Shown here piece after piece: positions 32,385 to 46,700 of a DNA stretch of 64,000 nucleotides (positions are counted from its first letter, which is position 1; every line of letters starts with the position of its first letter). The notes under the pieces were generated by a model that saw only the letters and a list, made by a program, of their open reading frames with translations, made no database searches and was not told the origin of the DNA. This DNA comes from Sophora flavescens (lineage: Eukaryota; Streptophyta; Magnoliopsida; Fabales; Fabaceae). The stretch is taken from positions 21,595-85,594 of the forward strand of contig JAUPTC010000154.1 of the NCBI GenBank assembly GCA_030762895.1, in the 5' to 3' direction. A program made the translations under genes and the position numbers.

Positions 32385-35300
32385 TTGACAATTCTTGTGA
32401 AAACTGAAATTGTAGGTCTCTTCCTTATCTTTCTATGGACAGCAAGATCACCAAAATCCGATATATGTAGCTTTAGTTATGCTCTGCGCAAGGTAACATG
32501 GTCAAGATGAGTGAAAAATCAAAATTAATAATGTTTAGCGTTTAAGCCCAATAATGTAAAGGCAAAAACAATGATTGTGACAGTTGTCTAATTTCCGTGT
32601 CTCTCTGGCTTGTGCGGCTGTATACTGCTATTTATGCTTATTAATACTGACCTAACCCTAGACCAAATTAAGGGCCTCTGAAATAGCCTTCCAACAAGGT
32701 ATCATATGCCTTATTGGGCTTAAGATGGGTAAGTTAGGCCCATTTAAGTGAAGGAACATCTTGGACTGTGCACTGATCCGCGTCAAAGAACTGGAGACCC
32801 TATTTAGTCTTGATTTTGGCCTAATTTGACAATTCTTGTGAAACATGAAATTGTAGGTCTCTTCCTTATCTTTCTAGGGACAACAAGATCACTAAAATCC
32901 GATATCTGTAGCTCTAGTTATGCTCTGCACAAGGCAACAAGGTCAGGATGAGTTAAAAATACGAAAATTAACAATGTTTAGCAATTAAGCCCAATTACGC
33001 CCAATAATGTAAAAACAAAAACAATGATTGTAAAAGTTGTCTAATTTCCTACTCTCTCTGGCTTGTGCGTTGGTAAACTAATATTTATGCATATTAATCC
33101 TGACCTAACCCTAGACCAAATTAGGACCCCTGAATAAGCTTTCCAATAAGGTATCATATGCCTTAATTGGGCTTAAGATGGGTAAGTTAGGCCCATTTAA
33201 GTGACGGAACATCATGGACTGCGCACTGATCCGCCAGAGAACTTGCGACCCTATTTAGCCTCGATTTTGGCCTAATTTGACAATTCTCGTGAAACCTGAG
33301 ATTGTAGGTGTCTTCCTTATCTTTCTAGGGACAGCAAGATAACCAAAATCTGATATCTGTAGCTCTAGTTATGCTCTGCGTAAGGCAACAAGGTCAGGAT
33401 AGTGAAAAATCCGAAAATTAATAATGTTCAGCAATTAAGCCCAATAATGTAAAAGCAAAAACAATGATTGTAAAAGTTGTCTAATTTCCGTCTCTCTCTG
33501 GCTTGTGCGGCTGTAAACTGCAATTTATGCTAATTAATCCTGAGCTAACCGTAGACCAAATTAAGGGCCTCTGAATAAGCTTTCCAACAAGGTATCATAT
33601 GCCTTAATTGGGCTTAAGATTAGTAAGTTAGGCCCATTTAAGTGAAGGAACATCATGGACTGCGCATTGATCCACGCCAGAGAAATCGGGACACAATTTA
33701 CCTTGATTTTGGCCAAATTTGACAATTCTTGAAAAACCCCGATATTGTAGGTCTTTTCCTTATCTTTCTAGTGACTGCAAGTTCACCAAAATCCGATATC
33801 TGCAGCACTAGTTATGCTCTGCGTAAGACAACAAGGTCAGGATGAGTGAAAAATCCGAAAAGTAACAATGTTTAGAAATTAAGCCCAATTATGTAAAAGC
33901 AAAAACAATGATTGTAAAAGTTGTGTAATTTCCGTCTTTCTCTGGTTTGTGTGGCTGTAAACTGCTATTTATGCTTATTAATCCTGACCTAACCCTAGAC
34001 CAAATTTAGGGCCTCTGAATAAGCTTTCCAACAAGGTATCATATGCCTTAATTGGGCTAAAAATGGGTAAGTCGAGGCCCATTTAAGTGAAGAAACATCA
34101 TGGATCGTGTAATCGATCCTCGCGAGAGAACTGGCGACCCTATTTAGTCTTGATTTTGGCCTAATTTGACAATTCTTTTGAAAACTGAAATTGTAGGTCT
34201 CTTCCTTATCTTTCTAGGGACAACACGATCACCAAAATCCAATATATGTAGCTCTAGTTAGGCTCTGCGCAAGGTAACATGGTCAAGATGAGTGAAAAAT
34301 CCGAAAATTAACAATGTTTAGCATTTAATCCCAATAATGTAAAGGCAAAAACAACGATTGTCAAAGTTGTCTAATTTCCATGTCTCTCTGGATTGTACGG
34401 CTGTATACTGCTATTTATGCTTATTAATCCTGACCTAACCCTAGACCAAATTAAAGGCCTCTGAAATAGCCTTCCAACAAGGTATCATATGCCTTAATTG
34501 GGCTTAAGATGGGTAAGTTAGGCCCATTTAAGTGAACGAACATCATGGATTGTGCACTGATCCGCGCCAGAGAACTGGCGACCCTATTTAGTCATGATTT
34601 TGGCCTAATTTGACAATTCTGGTGAAACCTGATATTGTAGGTCTCTTCCTTATCTTTCTAGGGGACAGCAAGATCACTAAAATCCGATATTTGTAGCTCT
34701 AGTTATGCTCTGCACAAGGCAACAAGGTCAGCATGAGTTAAAAATCCGAAAATTAACAATGTTTAGCAATTAATCCCAATTACGCCCAATAATGTAAAAG
34801 CAAAAACAATGATTGTAAAAGTTGTCTAATTTCTGTCTCTCTCGGCTTGTGCTGTGGTAAACTAATATTTATGCATATTAATCCCGACCTAACCCTAGAC
34901 CAAATTAAGGACCTCTAAATAAGCTTTCCAATAAGGTATCATATGCCTTAATTGGGCTTAAGATGGGTAAGTTAGGCCCATTTAAGTGACGGAACATCAT
35001 GGATCACAGACCGATCCGCGCCAGAAAACTTGCGACCCTATTTAGCTTTGATTTTGGCCTAATTTGACAATTCTTGTGAAACCTGAGATTGTAGGTTTCT
35101 TCCTTATCTTTCTAGGGACAGCAAGATAACGAAAATCTGATATTTGTAGCTCTAGTTATGCTCTGCGTAAGGCAACAAGGTCTGGAAGAGTGAAAAATCT
35201 GAAAATTAATAATGTTCAGCAATTAAGCCCAATAATGTAAAAGCAAAAACAATGATTGTAAAAGTTGTCTAATTTCCGTCTCTCTCGGATTGTGCGGCTG

Positions 35301-38300
35301 TAAACTGCTATTTATGCTAATTAATCCTGACCTAACCGTAGACCAAATTAAGGGCCTCTGAATAAGACTTCCAACAAGGTATCATATGCCGTAATTGGGC
35401 TTAAGATTAGTAACTTAGGCCCATTTAAGTGAAGGCAAATCATAGACTGCGCATTGATCCACACCAGAGAAATCGGGACACAATTTAGCCTTTATTTTGG
35501 CCTAATTTGACAATTCTTGTGAAACCAGATATTGTAGGTCTCTTCCTTATTTTTCTAGTGACAGCAAGATCACCAAAGTCCGATATCTGTAACACTAGTT
35601 ATGCTCTGCGTAATGCAACAAGGTCAGAATGAGTGAAAAATCCGAAAAATAACAATGTTTAACAATTAAGCCCAATAATGTAAAAGCAAAAACATTGATT
35701 GTAAAAGTTGTGTAATTTTCGTTTCTCTCTGGCTTGTGTGGCTGTAAACTGATATTTATGCTTATTAATCCTGACCTGACCATAGACCAAATTTAGGGCC
35801 TCTGAATAAGCTTTCCAACAAGGTATCATATGCCTTAATTGGGCTTAAGATGGGTAAGTTAGGCCCATTTAAGTGAAGGAACATCATGGACTCCACTGAT
35901 CCGCACCAGAGAACTTGCGACCCTATTTAGCCTTGATTTTGGCCTAATTTGACAATTCTTGTGAAAACTGAAATTGTATTTCTCTTCCTTATCTTTCTAG
36001 GGATAACAAGATAACCAAAACCTGAAATCTGTAGCTCTAGTTTTGCTCTGCGTAAGGCAACAAGGTCACGATGAGTGAAAAATCCGAAAAGTAACAAAGT
36101 TTAGCAATTAATCCCAATTAAGCCGAATAATGTAAAACCAAAAACAATGATTGTAAAAGTTGTCTAATTTTTGTTTCTCTCTGCCATGTGCGGCATTAAA
36201 CTGCTATTTATGCTTATTAATCCTGACCTAACCCTAGACCAAATTAAGGGCCTCTGAATAAGCTTTTCAACAAGGTATCATATGCCTTAATTAGGTTTAA
36301 GATGGGTAAGTTAGTCCCATTTAAGTGAAGGAACATCATGGACTGCGCACTGATCCACGCCAGAGAACTTACAAATCTATTTAACCTTGATTTTGGCCTA
36401 ATTTGACAATTCTTCTGAAACCTGAGATTGTAGGTCTCTTCCTTATCTTTCTAGGGACAACAAGATCACCAAAATCCTATATCTGTAGCTCTAGTTATGC
36501 TCTACGCAAGGCAACAAGGTCAGGATGAGTGAAAAATCCGAAAATTAACAATGTTTAGCAATTAAGCCCAATTACGCCCAATAATGTAAAAGCAAAAACA
36601 ATGATTGTAAAAGTTATCTAATTTCCGTCTCTCTCTGGATTGTGCGGCTGTAAACTGCTATTTATGCTAATTAATCCTGACCTAACCGTAGACCAAATTA
36701 AGGGCCTCTGAATTAGCTTTCCAACAAGGTATCATTTGCCTTAACTGGGCTTAAGATGAGTAAGTTAGGCCCATTTAAGTGAAGGAACATCATGGACTTC
36801 GCACGGATCCATGCAAGAGAAATCGAGACCCAATTTAGCCTTGACTTTGGCCTAATTTGACAATTCTTGTGAAACCTGATATTGTAGGTCTCTCCCTTAT
36901 CTTTCTAGTGACAGCAAGATCATCAAAATCCGATATCTGTAGCTCTAGTTATGCTCTGTGTAAGGCAACAAGGTCAGGATGAGTGAAAAATCCGAAAATT
37001 AACAATGTTTAGCAATTAAGCCCAATAATGTAAAAGCAAAAACAATGATTGTAAAAGTTGTCTAATTTCCGTCTCTCTCTGGCTTGTGCGGCTGTAAATC
37101 GCTATTTATGCTTATTAATCCCGATCTAACACAAGAATGAATTAAGGGCCTTTGAATAAGCTTTTAAACAAGGTATCATATGCCTTAATTGGGCTTAAGA
37201 TGAGTAAGTTAGGCCCATTTAAGTGAAGGAACATCATAGACTGTACACTAATCCGTGGCAGAGAACTCGGAACGTAATTTGGCCTTGATTTTGGCCTAAT
37301 TTGACAATTCCTGTGAAACCTGAAATTGTACGTCTCTTCCTTATCTTTCTAGGGACAGAAAGATCACCAAAATCCAATATATGTAGCTCTAGTTATGCTC
37401 TATGCAAGGTAACATTATCAAGATGAGTGAAAAATCCGAAAATCAACAATGTTTAGCAATTAAGCCCAATAATGTAAAAGAAAAACAATGATTGTCAAAG
37501 TTGTCTAATTTCCGTGTCTCTCTGGCTTGTGCGGCTGTAAACTGCTATTTATGCTTATCAATACTGACCTAACCCTAGACCAAATTAAGGGCCTCTGAAT
37601 AAGCTTTCCAACAAGGTATCATATGCCTTAATTGGGCTTAAGATGAGTAAGTTAGGCCCATTTAAGTGAAGGAACATCATGGACTGCGCACTGATCCGTA
37701 CCAGAGAACTCGGAACCCAATTTAGCATTGATTTTGGCCTAATTTGACAATTCTTGTGAAACCTGAAATTGTAGGTCTCTTTCTTATCTTTCTAGGATCA
37801 TCAAGATCACCAAAATCCGATATCTGTAGCTCTAGTTATGCTCTGCGCATGGCAACAAGGTCAAGATGAGTGAAAAATCCGAAAATTAATAAAGTTTAGC
37901 AATTAAGCCCAAGAATGTAATAGCAAAAACAATGATTGTAAAAGTTGTCTAATTTCCGTCTCTCTCTGGATTGTGCGGCTGTAAACTGCTATTTATGCTA
38001 ATTAATCCTGACCTAACCGTAGACCAAATTAAGGGCCTCTGAATAAGCTTTCCAACAAGGTATCATATGCCTTAACTGGGCTTAAGATGAGTAAGTTAGG
38101 CCCATTTAAGTGAAGGAACATCATGGACTGCGCACGGATCCACGCAAGAGAAATCGAGACCCAATTTAGCCTTGATTTTGGCCTAATTTGACAATTCTTG
38201 TGAAACCTGATATTGTAGGTGTCTTCCTTATCTTTCTAGTGACAGCAAGATCACCAAAATCCGATATCTGTAGCTCTAGTTATGCTCTGCGTAAGGCAAC

Positions 38301-38641
38301 AAGGTCAGGATGAGTAAAAAATCCGAAAAGTAACAATGTTTAGCAATTAATCCCAATTAAGCCCAATAATGTAAAAGCAAAAACAATGATAGTAAAAGAT
38401 GTCTGATTTCTGTTTCTCTCTGGATTGTGCGGCTGTAAACTGCTATTTATGCTTATTAATACTGACCTAACCCCAGACCAAATTAAGGGGCTTTGAATAA
38501 GCTTTCCAACAAGGTATCATATGCCTTAATTGGGCTTAAGATGAGTAAGTTAGGCCTATTTAAGTGAAGGAACATCATGGACTGCGCATTGATCCGCGCC
38601 AGATAACTTGCGACCCTATTTAGCCTTGATTTTGACCTAAT
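32385..38641. repeat. Higher-order satellite block, copy 1 (14 monomers, 6257 bp)
   Basis: This block matches the following one at an offset of 6257 bp for its first part and 8045 bp for its last part. Rare variants are shared in order, for example TTTAGCGTTTAAGCCC at ~32533 and ~38792, and GACACAATTTACC at ~33691 and ~39948. Breakpoints were placed by eye to within a few tens of bases. Confidence 0.85.
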
Positions 38642-41600
38642 TTGACAATTCTTGTGAAAACTGAAATTGTAGGTCTCTTCCTTATCTTTCTATGGACAGC
38701 AAGATCACCAAAATCCGATATATGTAGCTTTAGTTATGCTCTGCGCAAGGTAACATGGTCAAGATGAGTGAAAAATCAAAATTAACAATGTTTAGCGTTT
38801 AAGCCCAATAATGTAAAGGCAAAAACAATGATTGTGACAGTTGTCTAATTTCCGTGTCTCTCTGGCTTGTGCGGCTGTATACTGCTATTTATGCTTATTA
38901 ATACTGACCTAACCCTAGACCAAATTAAGGGCCTCTGAAATAGCCTTCCAACAAGGTATCATATGCCTTATTGGGCTTAAGATGGGTAAGTTAGGCCCAT
39001 TTAAGTGAAGGAACATCTTGGACTGTGCACTGATCCGCGTCAAAGAACTGGAGACCCTATTTAGTCTTGATTTTGGCCTAATTTGACAATTCTTGTGAAA
39101 CATGAAATTGTAGGTCTCTTCCTTATCTTTCTAGGGACAACAAGATCACTAAAATCCGATATCCGTAGCTCTAGTTATGCTCGCACAAGGCAACAAGGTC
39201 AGGATGAGTTAAAAATACGAAAATTAACAATGTTTAGCAATTAAGCCCAATTACGCCCAATAATGTAAAAACAAAAACAATGATTGTAAAAGTTGTCTAA
39301 TTTCCTACTCTCTCTGGCTTGTGCGTTGGTAAACTAATATTTATGCATATTAATCCTGACCTAACCCTAGACCAAATTAGGACCCCTGAATAAGCTTTCC
39401 AATAAGGTATCATATGCCTTAATTGGGCTTAAGATGGGTAAGTTAGGCCCATTTAAGTGACGGAACATCATGGATCGCATGACCGATCCGCCGCAGAGAA
39501 CTTGCGACCCTATTTAGCCTCGATTTTGGCCTAATTTGACAATTCTCGTGAAACCTGAGATTGTAGGTGTCTTCCTTATCTTTCTAGGGACAGCAAGATA
39601 ACCAAAATCTGATATCTGTAGCTCTAGTTATGCTCTGCGTAAGGCAACAAGGTCAGGATAGTGAAAAATCCGAAAATTAATAATGTTCAGCAATTAAGCC
39701 CAATAATGTAAAAGCAAAAACAATGATTGTAAAAGTTGTCTAATTTCCGTCTCTCTCTGGCTTGTGCGGCTGTAAACTGCAATTTATGCTAATTAATCCT
39801 GAGCTAACCGTAGACCAAATTAAGGGCCTCTGAATAAGCTTTCCAACAAGGTATCATATGCCTTAATTGGGCTTAAGATTAGTAAGTTAGGCCCATTTAA
39901 GTGAAGGAACATCATGGACTGCGCATTGATCCACGCCAGAGAAATCGGGACACAATTTACCTTGATTTTGGCCAAATTTGACAATTCTTGAAAAACCTGA
40001 TATTGTAGGTCTTTTCCTTATCTTTCTAGTGACTGCAAGTTCACCAAAATCCGATATCTGCAGCTCTAGTTATGCTCTGCGTAAGACAACAAGGTCAGGA
40101 TGAGTGAAAAATCCGAAAAGTAACAATGTTTAGAAATTAAGCCCAATTATGTAAAAGCAAAAACAATGATTGTAAAAGTTGTGTAATTTCCGTCTTTCTC
40201 TGGTTTGTGTGGCTGTAAACTGCTATTTATGCTTATTAATCCTGACCTAACCCTAGACCAAATTTAGGGCCTCTGAATAAGCTTTCCAACAAGGTATCAT
40301 ATGCCTTAATTGGGCTAAAAATGGGTAAGTCAGGCCCATTTAAGTGAAGAAACATCATGGACTGTGCACTGATCCTCGCGAGAGAACTGGCGACCCTATT
40401 TAGTCTTGATTTTGGCCTAATTTGACAATTCTTTTGAAAACTGAAATTGTAGGTCTCTTCCTTATCTTTCTAGGGACAACACGATCACCAAAATCCAATA
40501 TATGTAGCTCTAGTTAGGCTCTGCGCAAGGTAACATGGTCAAGATGAGTGAAAAATCCGAAAATTAACAATGTTTAGCATTTAATCCCAATAATGTAAAG
40601 GCAAAAACAACGATTGTCAAAGTTGTCTAATTTCCATGTTCTCCTGGATTGTACGGCTGTATATCTGCTATTTATGCTTATTAATCCTGACCTAACCCTA
40701 GACCAAATTAAAGGCCTCTGAAATAGCCTTCCAACAAGGTATCATATGCCTTAATTGGGCTTAAGATGGGTAAGTTAGGCCCATTTAAGTGAACGAACAT
40801 CATGGATTGTGCACTGATCCGCGCCAGAGAACTGGCGACCCTATTTAGTCATGATTTTGGCCTAATTTGACAATTCTGGTGAAACCTGATATTGTAGGTC
40901 TCTTCCTTATCTTTCTAGGGACAGCAAGATCACTAAAATCCGATATTTGTAGCTCTAGTTATGCTCTGCACAAGGCAACAAGGTCAGCATGAGTTAAAAA
41001 TCCGAAAATTAACAATGTTTAGCAATTAATCCCAATTACGCCCAATAATGTAAAAGCAAAAACAATGATTGTAAAAGTTGTCTAATTTCTGTCTCTCTCT
41101 GGCTTGTGCTGTGGTAAACTAATATTTATGCATATTAATCCTGACCTAACCCTAGACCAAATTAAGGACCTCTAAATAAGCTTTCCAATAAGGTATCATA
41201 TGCCTTAATTGGGCTTAAGATGGGTAAGTTAGGCCCATTTAAGTGACGGAACATCATGGACTGCGCACTGATCCGCGCCAGAAAACTTGCGACCCTATTT
41301 AGCTTTGATTTTGGCCTAATTTGACAATTCTTGTGAAACCTGAGATTGTAGGTTTCTTCCTTATCTTTCTAGGGACAGCAAGATAACGAAAATCTGATAT
41401 TTGTAGCTCTAGTTATGCTCTGCGTAAGGCAACAAGGTCTGGAAGAGTGAAAAATCTGAAAATTAATAATGTTCAGCAATTAAGCCCAATAATGTAAAAG
41501 CAAAAACAATGATTGTAAAAGTTGTCTAATTTCCGTCTCTCTCTGGATTGTGCGGCTGTAAACTGCTATTTATGCTTATTAATCCTGACCTAACCCTAGA

Positions 41601-44600
41601 CCAAATTAAGGGCCTCTGAATAAGCTTTCCAACAAGGTATCATATGCCTTAATTGGGCTTAAGATTAGTAAGTTAGGCCCATTTAAGTGAAGGAACATCA
41701 TGGACTGCGCATTGATCCACGCCAGAGAAATCGGGACACAATTTACCTTGATTTTGGCCAAATTTGACAATTCTTGAAAAACCTGATATTGTAGGTCTTT
41801 TCCTTATCTTTCTAGTGACTGCAAGTTCACCAAAATCCGATATCTGCAGCTCTAGTTATGCTCTGCGTAAGACAACAAGGTCAGGATGAGTGAAAAATCC
41901 GAAAAGTAACAATGTTTAGAAATTAAGCCCAATTATGTAAAAGCAAAAACAATGATTGTAAAAGTTGTGTAATTTCCGTCTTTCTCTGGTTTGTGTGGCT
42001 GTAAACTGCTATTTATGCTTATTAATCTCGACCTAACCCTAGACCAAATTTAGGGCCTCTGAATAAGCTTTCCAACAAGGTATCATATGCCTTAATTGGG
42101 CTAAAAATGGGTAAGTCAGGCCCATTTAAGTGAAGAAACATCATGGACTGTGCACTGATCCTCGCGAGAGAACTGGCGACCCTATTTAGTCTTGATTTTG
42201 GCCTAATTTGACAATTCTTTTGAAAACTGAAATTGTAGGTCTCTTCCTTATCTTTCTAGGGACAACACGATCACCAAAATCCAATATATGTAGCTCTAGT
42301 TAGGCTCTGCGCAAGGTAACATGGTCAAGATGAGTGAAAAATCCGAAAATTAACAATGTTTAGCATTTAATCCCAATAATGTAAAGGCAAAAACAACGAT
42401 TGTCAAAGTTGTCTAATTTCCATGTCTCTCTGGATTGTACGGCTGTATATCTGCTATTTATGCTTATTAATCCTCGACCTACCCCGAGACCAAATCAAAG
42501 GCCTCTGAAATAGCCTTCCAACAAGGTATCATATGCCTTAATTGGGCTTAAGATGGGTAAGTTAGGCCCATTTAAGTGAACGAACATCATGGATTGTGCA
42601 CTGATCCGCGCCAGAGAACTGGCGACCCTATTTAGTCATGATTTTGGCCTAATTTGACAATTCTGGTGAAACCTGATATTGTAGGTCTCTTCCTTATCTT
42701 TCTAGGGACAGCAAGATCACTAAAATCCGATATTTGTAGCTCTAGTTATGCTCTGCACAAGGCAACAAGGTCAGCATGAGTTAAAAATCCGAAAATTAAC
42801 AATGTTTAGCAATTAATCCCAATTACGCCCAATAATGTAAAAGCAAAAACAATGATTGTAAAAGTTGTCTAATTTCTGTCTCTCTCTGGCTTGTGCTGTG
42901 GTAAACTAATATTTATGCATATTAATCCTGACCTAACCCTAGACCAAATTAAGGACCTCTAAATAAGCTTTCCAATAAGGTATCATATGCCTTAATTGGG
43001 CTTAAGATGGGTAAGTTAGGCCCATTTAAGTGACGGAACATCATGGACTGCGCACTGATCCGCGCCAGAAAACTTGCGACCCTATTTAGCTTTGATTTTG
43101 GCCTAATTTGACAATTCTTGTGAAACCTGAGATTGTAGGTTTCTTCCTTATCTTTCTAGGGACAGCAAGATAACGAAAATCTGATATTTGTAGCTCTAGT
43201 TATGCTCTGCGTAAGGCAACAAGGTCTGGAAGAGTGAAAAATCTGAAAATTAATAATGTTCAGCAATTAAGCCCAATAATGTAAAAGCAAAAACAATGAT
43301 TGTAAAAGTTGTCTAATTTCCGTCTCTCTCTGGATTGTGCGGCTGTAAACTGCTATTTATGCTAATTAATCCTGACCTAACCGTAGACCAAATTAAGGGC
43401 CTCTGAATAAGACTTCCAACAAGGTATCATATGCCGTAATTGGGCTTAAGATTAGTAACTTAGGCCCATTTAAGTGAAGGCAAATCATAGACTGCGCATT
43501 GATCCACACCAGAGAAATCGGGACACAATTTAGCCTTTATTTTGGCCTAATTTGACAATTCTTGTGAAACCAGATATTGTAGGTCTCTTCCTTATTTTTC
43601 TAGTGACAGCAAGATCACCAAAGTCCGATATCTGTAGCACTAGTTATGCTCTGCGTAATGCAACAAGGTCAGAATGAGTGAAAAATCCGAAAAATAACAA
43701 TGTTTAACAATTAAGCCCAATAATGTAAAAGCAAAAACATTGATTGTAAAAGTTGTGTAATTTTCGTTTCTCTCTGGCTTGTGTGGCTGTAAACTGATAT
43801 TTATGCTTATTAATCCTGACCTGACCATAGACCAAATTTAGGGCCTCTGAATAAGCTTTCCAACAAGGTATCATATGCCTTAATTGGGCTTAAGATGGGT
43901 AAGTTAGGCCCATTTAAGTGAAGGAACATCATGGACTCCACTGATCCGCACCAGAGAACTTGCGACCCTATTTAGCCTTGATTTTGGCCTAATTTGACAA
44001 TTCTTGTGAAAACTGAAATTGTATTTCTCTTCCTTATCTTTCTAGGGATAACAAGATAACCAAAACCTGAAATCTGTAGCTCTAGTTTTGCTCTGCGTAA
44101 GGCAACAAGGTCACGATGAGTGAAAAATCCGAAAAGTAACAAAGTTTAGCAATTAATCCCAATTAAGCCGAATAATGTAAAACCAAAAACAATGATTGTA
44201 AAAGTTGTCTAATTTTTGTTTCTCTCTGCCATGTGCGGCATTAAACTGCTATTTATGCTTATTAATCCCGACCTAACCCTAGACCAAATTAAGGGCCTCT
44301 GAATAAGCTTTTCAACAAGGTATCATATGCCTTAATTAGGTTTAAGATGGGTAAGTTAGTCCCATTTAAGTGAAGGAACATCATGGACTGCGCACTGATC
44401 CACGCCAGAGAACTTACAAATCTATTTAACCTTGATTTTGGCCTAATTTGACAATTCTTCTGAAACCTGAGATTGTAGGTCTCTTCCTTATCTTTCTAGG
44501 GACAACAAGATCACCAAAATCCTATATCTGTAGCTCTAGTTATGCTCTACGCAAGGCAACAAGGTCAGGATGAGTGAAAAATCCGAAAATTAACAATGTT

Positions 44601-46700
44601 TAGCAATTAAGCCCAATTACGCCCAATAATGTAAAAGCAAAAACAATGATTGTAAAAGTTATCTAATTTCCGTCTCTCTCTGGATTGTGCGGCTGTAAAC
44701 TGCTATTTATGCTAATTAATCCTGACCTAACCGTAGACCAAATTAAGGGCCTCTGAATTAGCTTTCCAACAAGGTATCATTTGCCTTAACTGGGCTTAAG
44801 ATGAGTAAGTTAGGCCCATTTAAGTGAAGGAACATCATGGACTTCGCACGGATCCATGCAAGAGAAATCGAGACCCAATTTAGCCTTGACTTTGGCCTAA
44901 TTTGACAATTCTTGTGAAACCTGATATCGTAGGTCTCTCCCTTATCTTTCTAGTGACAGCAAGATCATCAAAATCCGATATCTGTAGCTCTAGTTATGCT
45001 CTGTGTAAGGCAACAAGGTCAGGATGAGTGAAAAATCCGAAAATTAACAATGTTTAGCAATTAAGCCCAATAATGTAAAAGCAAAAACAATGATTGTAAA
45101 AGTTGTCTAATTTCCGTCTCTCTCTGGCTTGTGCGGCTGTAAACTGCTATTTATGCTTATTAATCCCGATCTAACACAAGAATGAATTAAGGGCCTTTGA
45201 ATAAGCTTTTAAACAAGGTATCATATGCCTTAATTGGGCTTAAGATGAGTAAGTTAGGCCCATTTAAGTGAAGGAACATCATAGACTGTACACTAATCCG
45301 TGGCAGAGAACTCGGAACGTAATTTGGCCTTGATTTTGGCCTAATTTGACAATTCCTGTGAAACCTGAAATTGTACGTCTCTTCCTTATCTTTCTAGGGA
45401 CAGAAAGATCACCAAAATCCAATATATGTAGCTCTAGTTATGCTCTATGCAAGGTAACATTATCAAGATGAGTGAAAAATCCGAAAATCAACAATGTTTA
45501 GCAATTAAGCCCAATAATGTAAAAGAAAAACAATGATTGTCAAAGTTGTCTAATTTCCGTGTCTCTCTGGCTTGTGCGGCTGTAAACTGCTATTTATGCT
45601 TATCAATACTGACCTAACCCTAGACCAAATTAAGGGCCTCTGAATAAGCTTTCCAACAAGGTATCATATGCCTTAATTGGGCTTAAGATGAGTAAGTTAG
45701 GCCCATTTAAGTGAAGGAACATCATGGATCGCATGACCGATCCGTACCGGAGAACTCGGAACCCAATTTAGCATTGATTTTGGCCTAATTTGACAATTCT
45801 TGTGAAACCTGAAATTGTAGGTCTCTTTCTTATCTTTCTAGGATCATCAAGATCACCAAAATCCGATATCTCGTAGCTCTAGTTATGCTCTGCGCATGGC
45901 AACAAGGTCAAGATGAGTGAAAAATCCGAAAATTAATAAAGTTTAGCAATTAAGCCCAAGAATGTAATAGCAAAAACAATGATTGTAAAAGTTGTCTAAT
46001 TTCCGTCTCTCTCTCTGGATTGTGCGGCTGTAAACTGCTATTTATGCTAATTAATCCTCGACCTAACCGTAGACCAAATTAAGGGCCTCTGAATAAGCTT
46101 TCCAACAAGGTATCATATGCCTTAACTGGGCTTAAGATGAGTAAGTTAGGCCCATTTAAGTGAAGGAACATCATGGACTGCGCACGGATCCACGCAAGAG
46201 AAATCGAGACCCAATTTAGCCTTGATTTTGGCCTAATTTGACAATTCTTGTGAAACCTGATATTGTAGGTGTCTTCCTTATCTTTCTAGTGACAGCAAGA
46301 TCACCAAAATCCGATATCTGTAGCTCTAGTTATGCTCTGCGTAAGGCAACAAGGTCAGGATGAGTAAAAAATCCGAAAAGTAACAATGTTTAGCAATTAA
46401 TCCCAATTAAGCCCAATAATGTAAAAGCAAAAACAATGATAGTAAAAGATGTCTGATTTCTGTTTCTCTCTGGATTGTGCGGCTGTAAACTGCTATTTAT
46501 GCTTATTAATACTGACCTAACCCCAGACCAAATTAAGGGGCTTTGAATAAGCTTTCCAACAAGGTATCATATGCCTTAATTGGGCTTAAGATGAGTAAGT
46601 TAGGCCTATTTAAGTGAAGGAACATCATGGACTGCGCATTGATCCGCGCCAGATAACTTGCGACCCTATTTAGCCTTGATTTTGACCTAATTTGACAATT
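38642..46700. repeat. Higher-order satellite block, copy 2 (18 monomers, ~8.05 kb)
   Basis: It is a copy of the previous block with four extra monomers. Up to about 41590 it aligns at offset 6257, and from about 43370 at offset 8045 (e.g. the variant AGTGAAGGCAAATCATAG at ~35431 and ~43476). The match ends near 46700, where TTGTGAAAACTG becomes TTGTAAAACCTG. Confidence 0.85.
39800..43378. repeat. Tandem duplication of a 4-monomer unit (~1789 bp) inside higher-order copy 2
   Basis: About 39800-41590 is repeated at about 41590-43378. Diagnostic variants recur at 1789-bp offset, e.g. GACACAATTTACCTTG at 39948 and 41737, and GATCCTCGCGAGAG at ~40371 and ~42158. This explains why copy 2 is longer than copy 1. 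Confidence 0.85.

Noticed and set aside
32658..39103. Identical short minus-strand open frames at 32658-32846 and 38915-39103, and at 35595-35783 and 43640-43828
   Set aside because: They are in satellite monomers duplicated as blocks. Other monomers break the frame, so there is no sign of coding selection.
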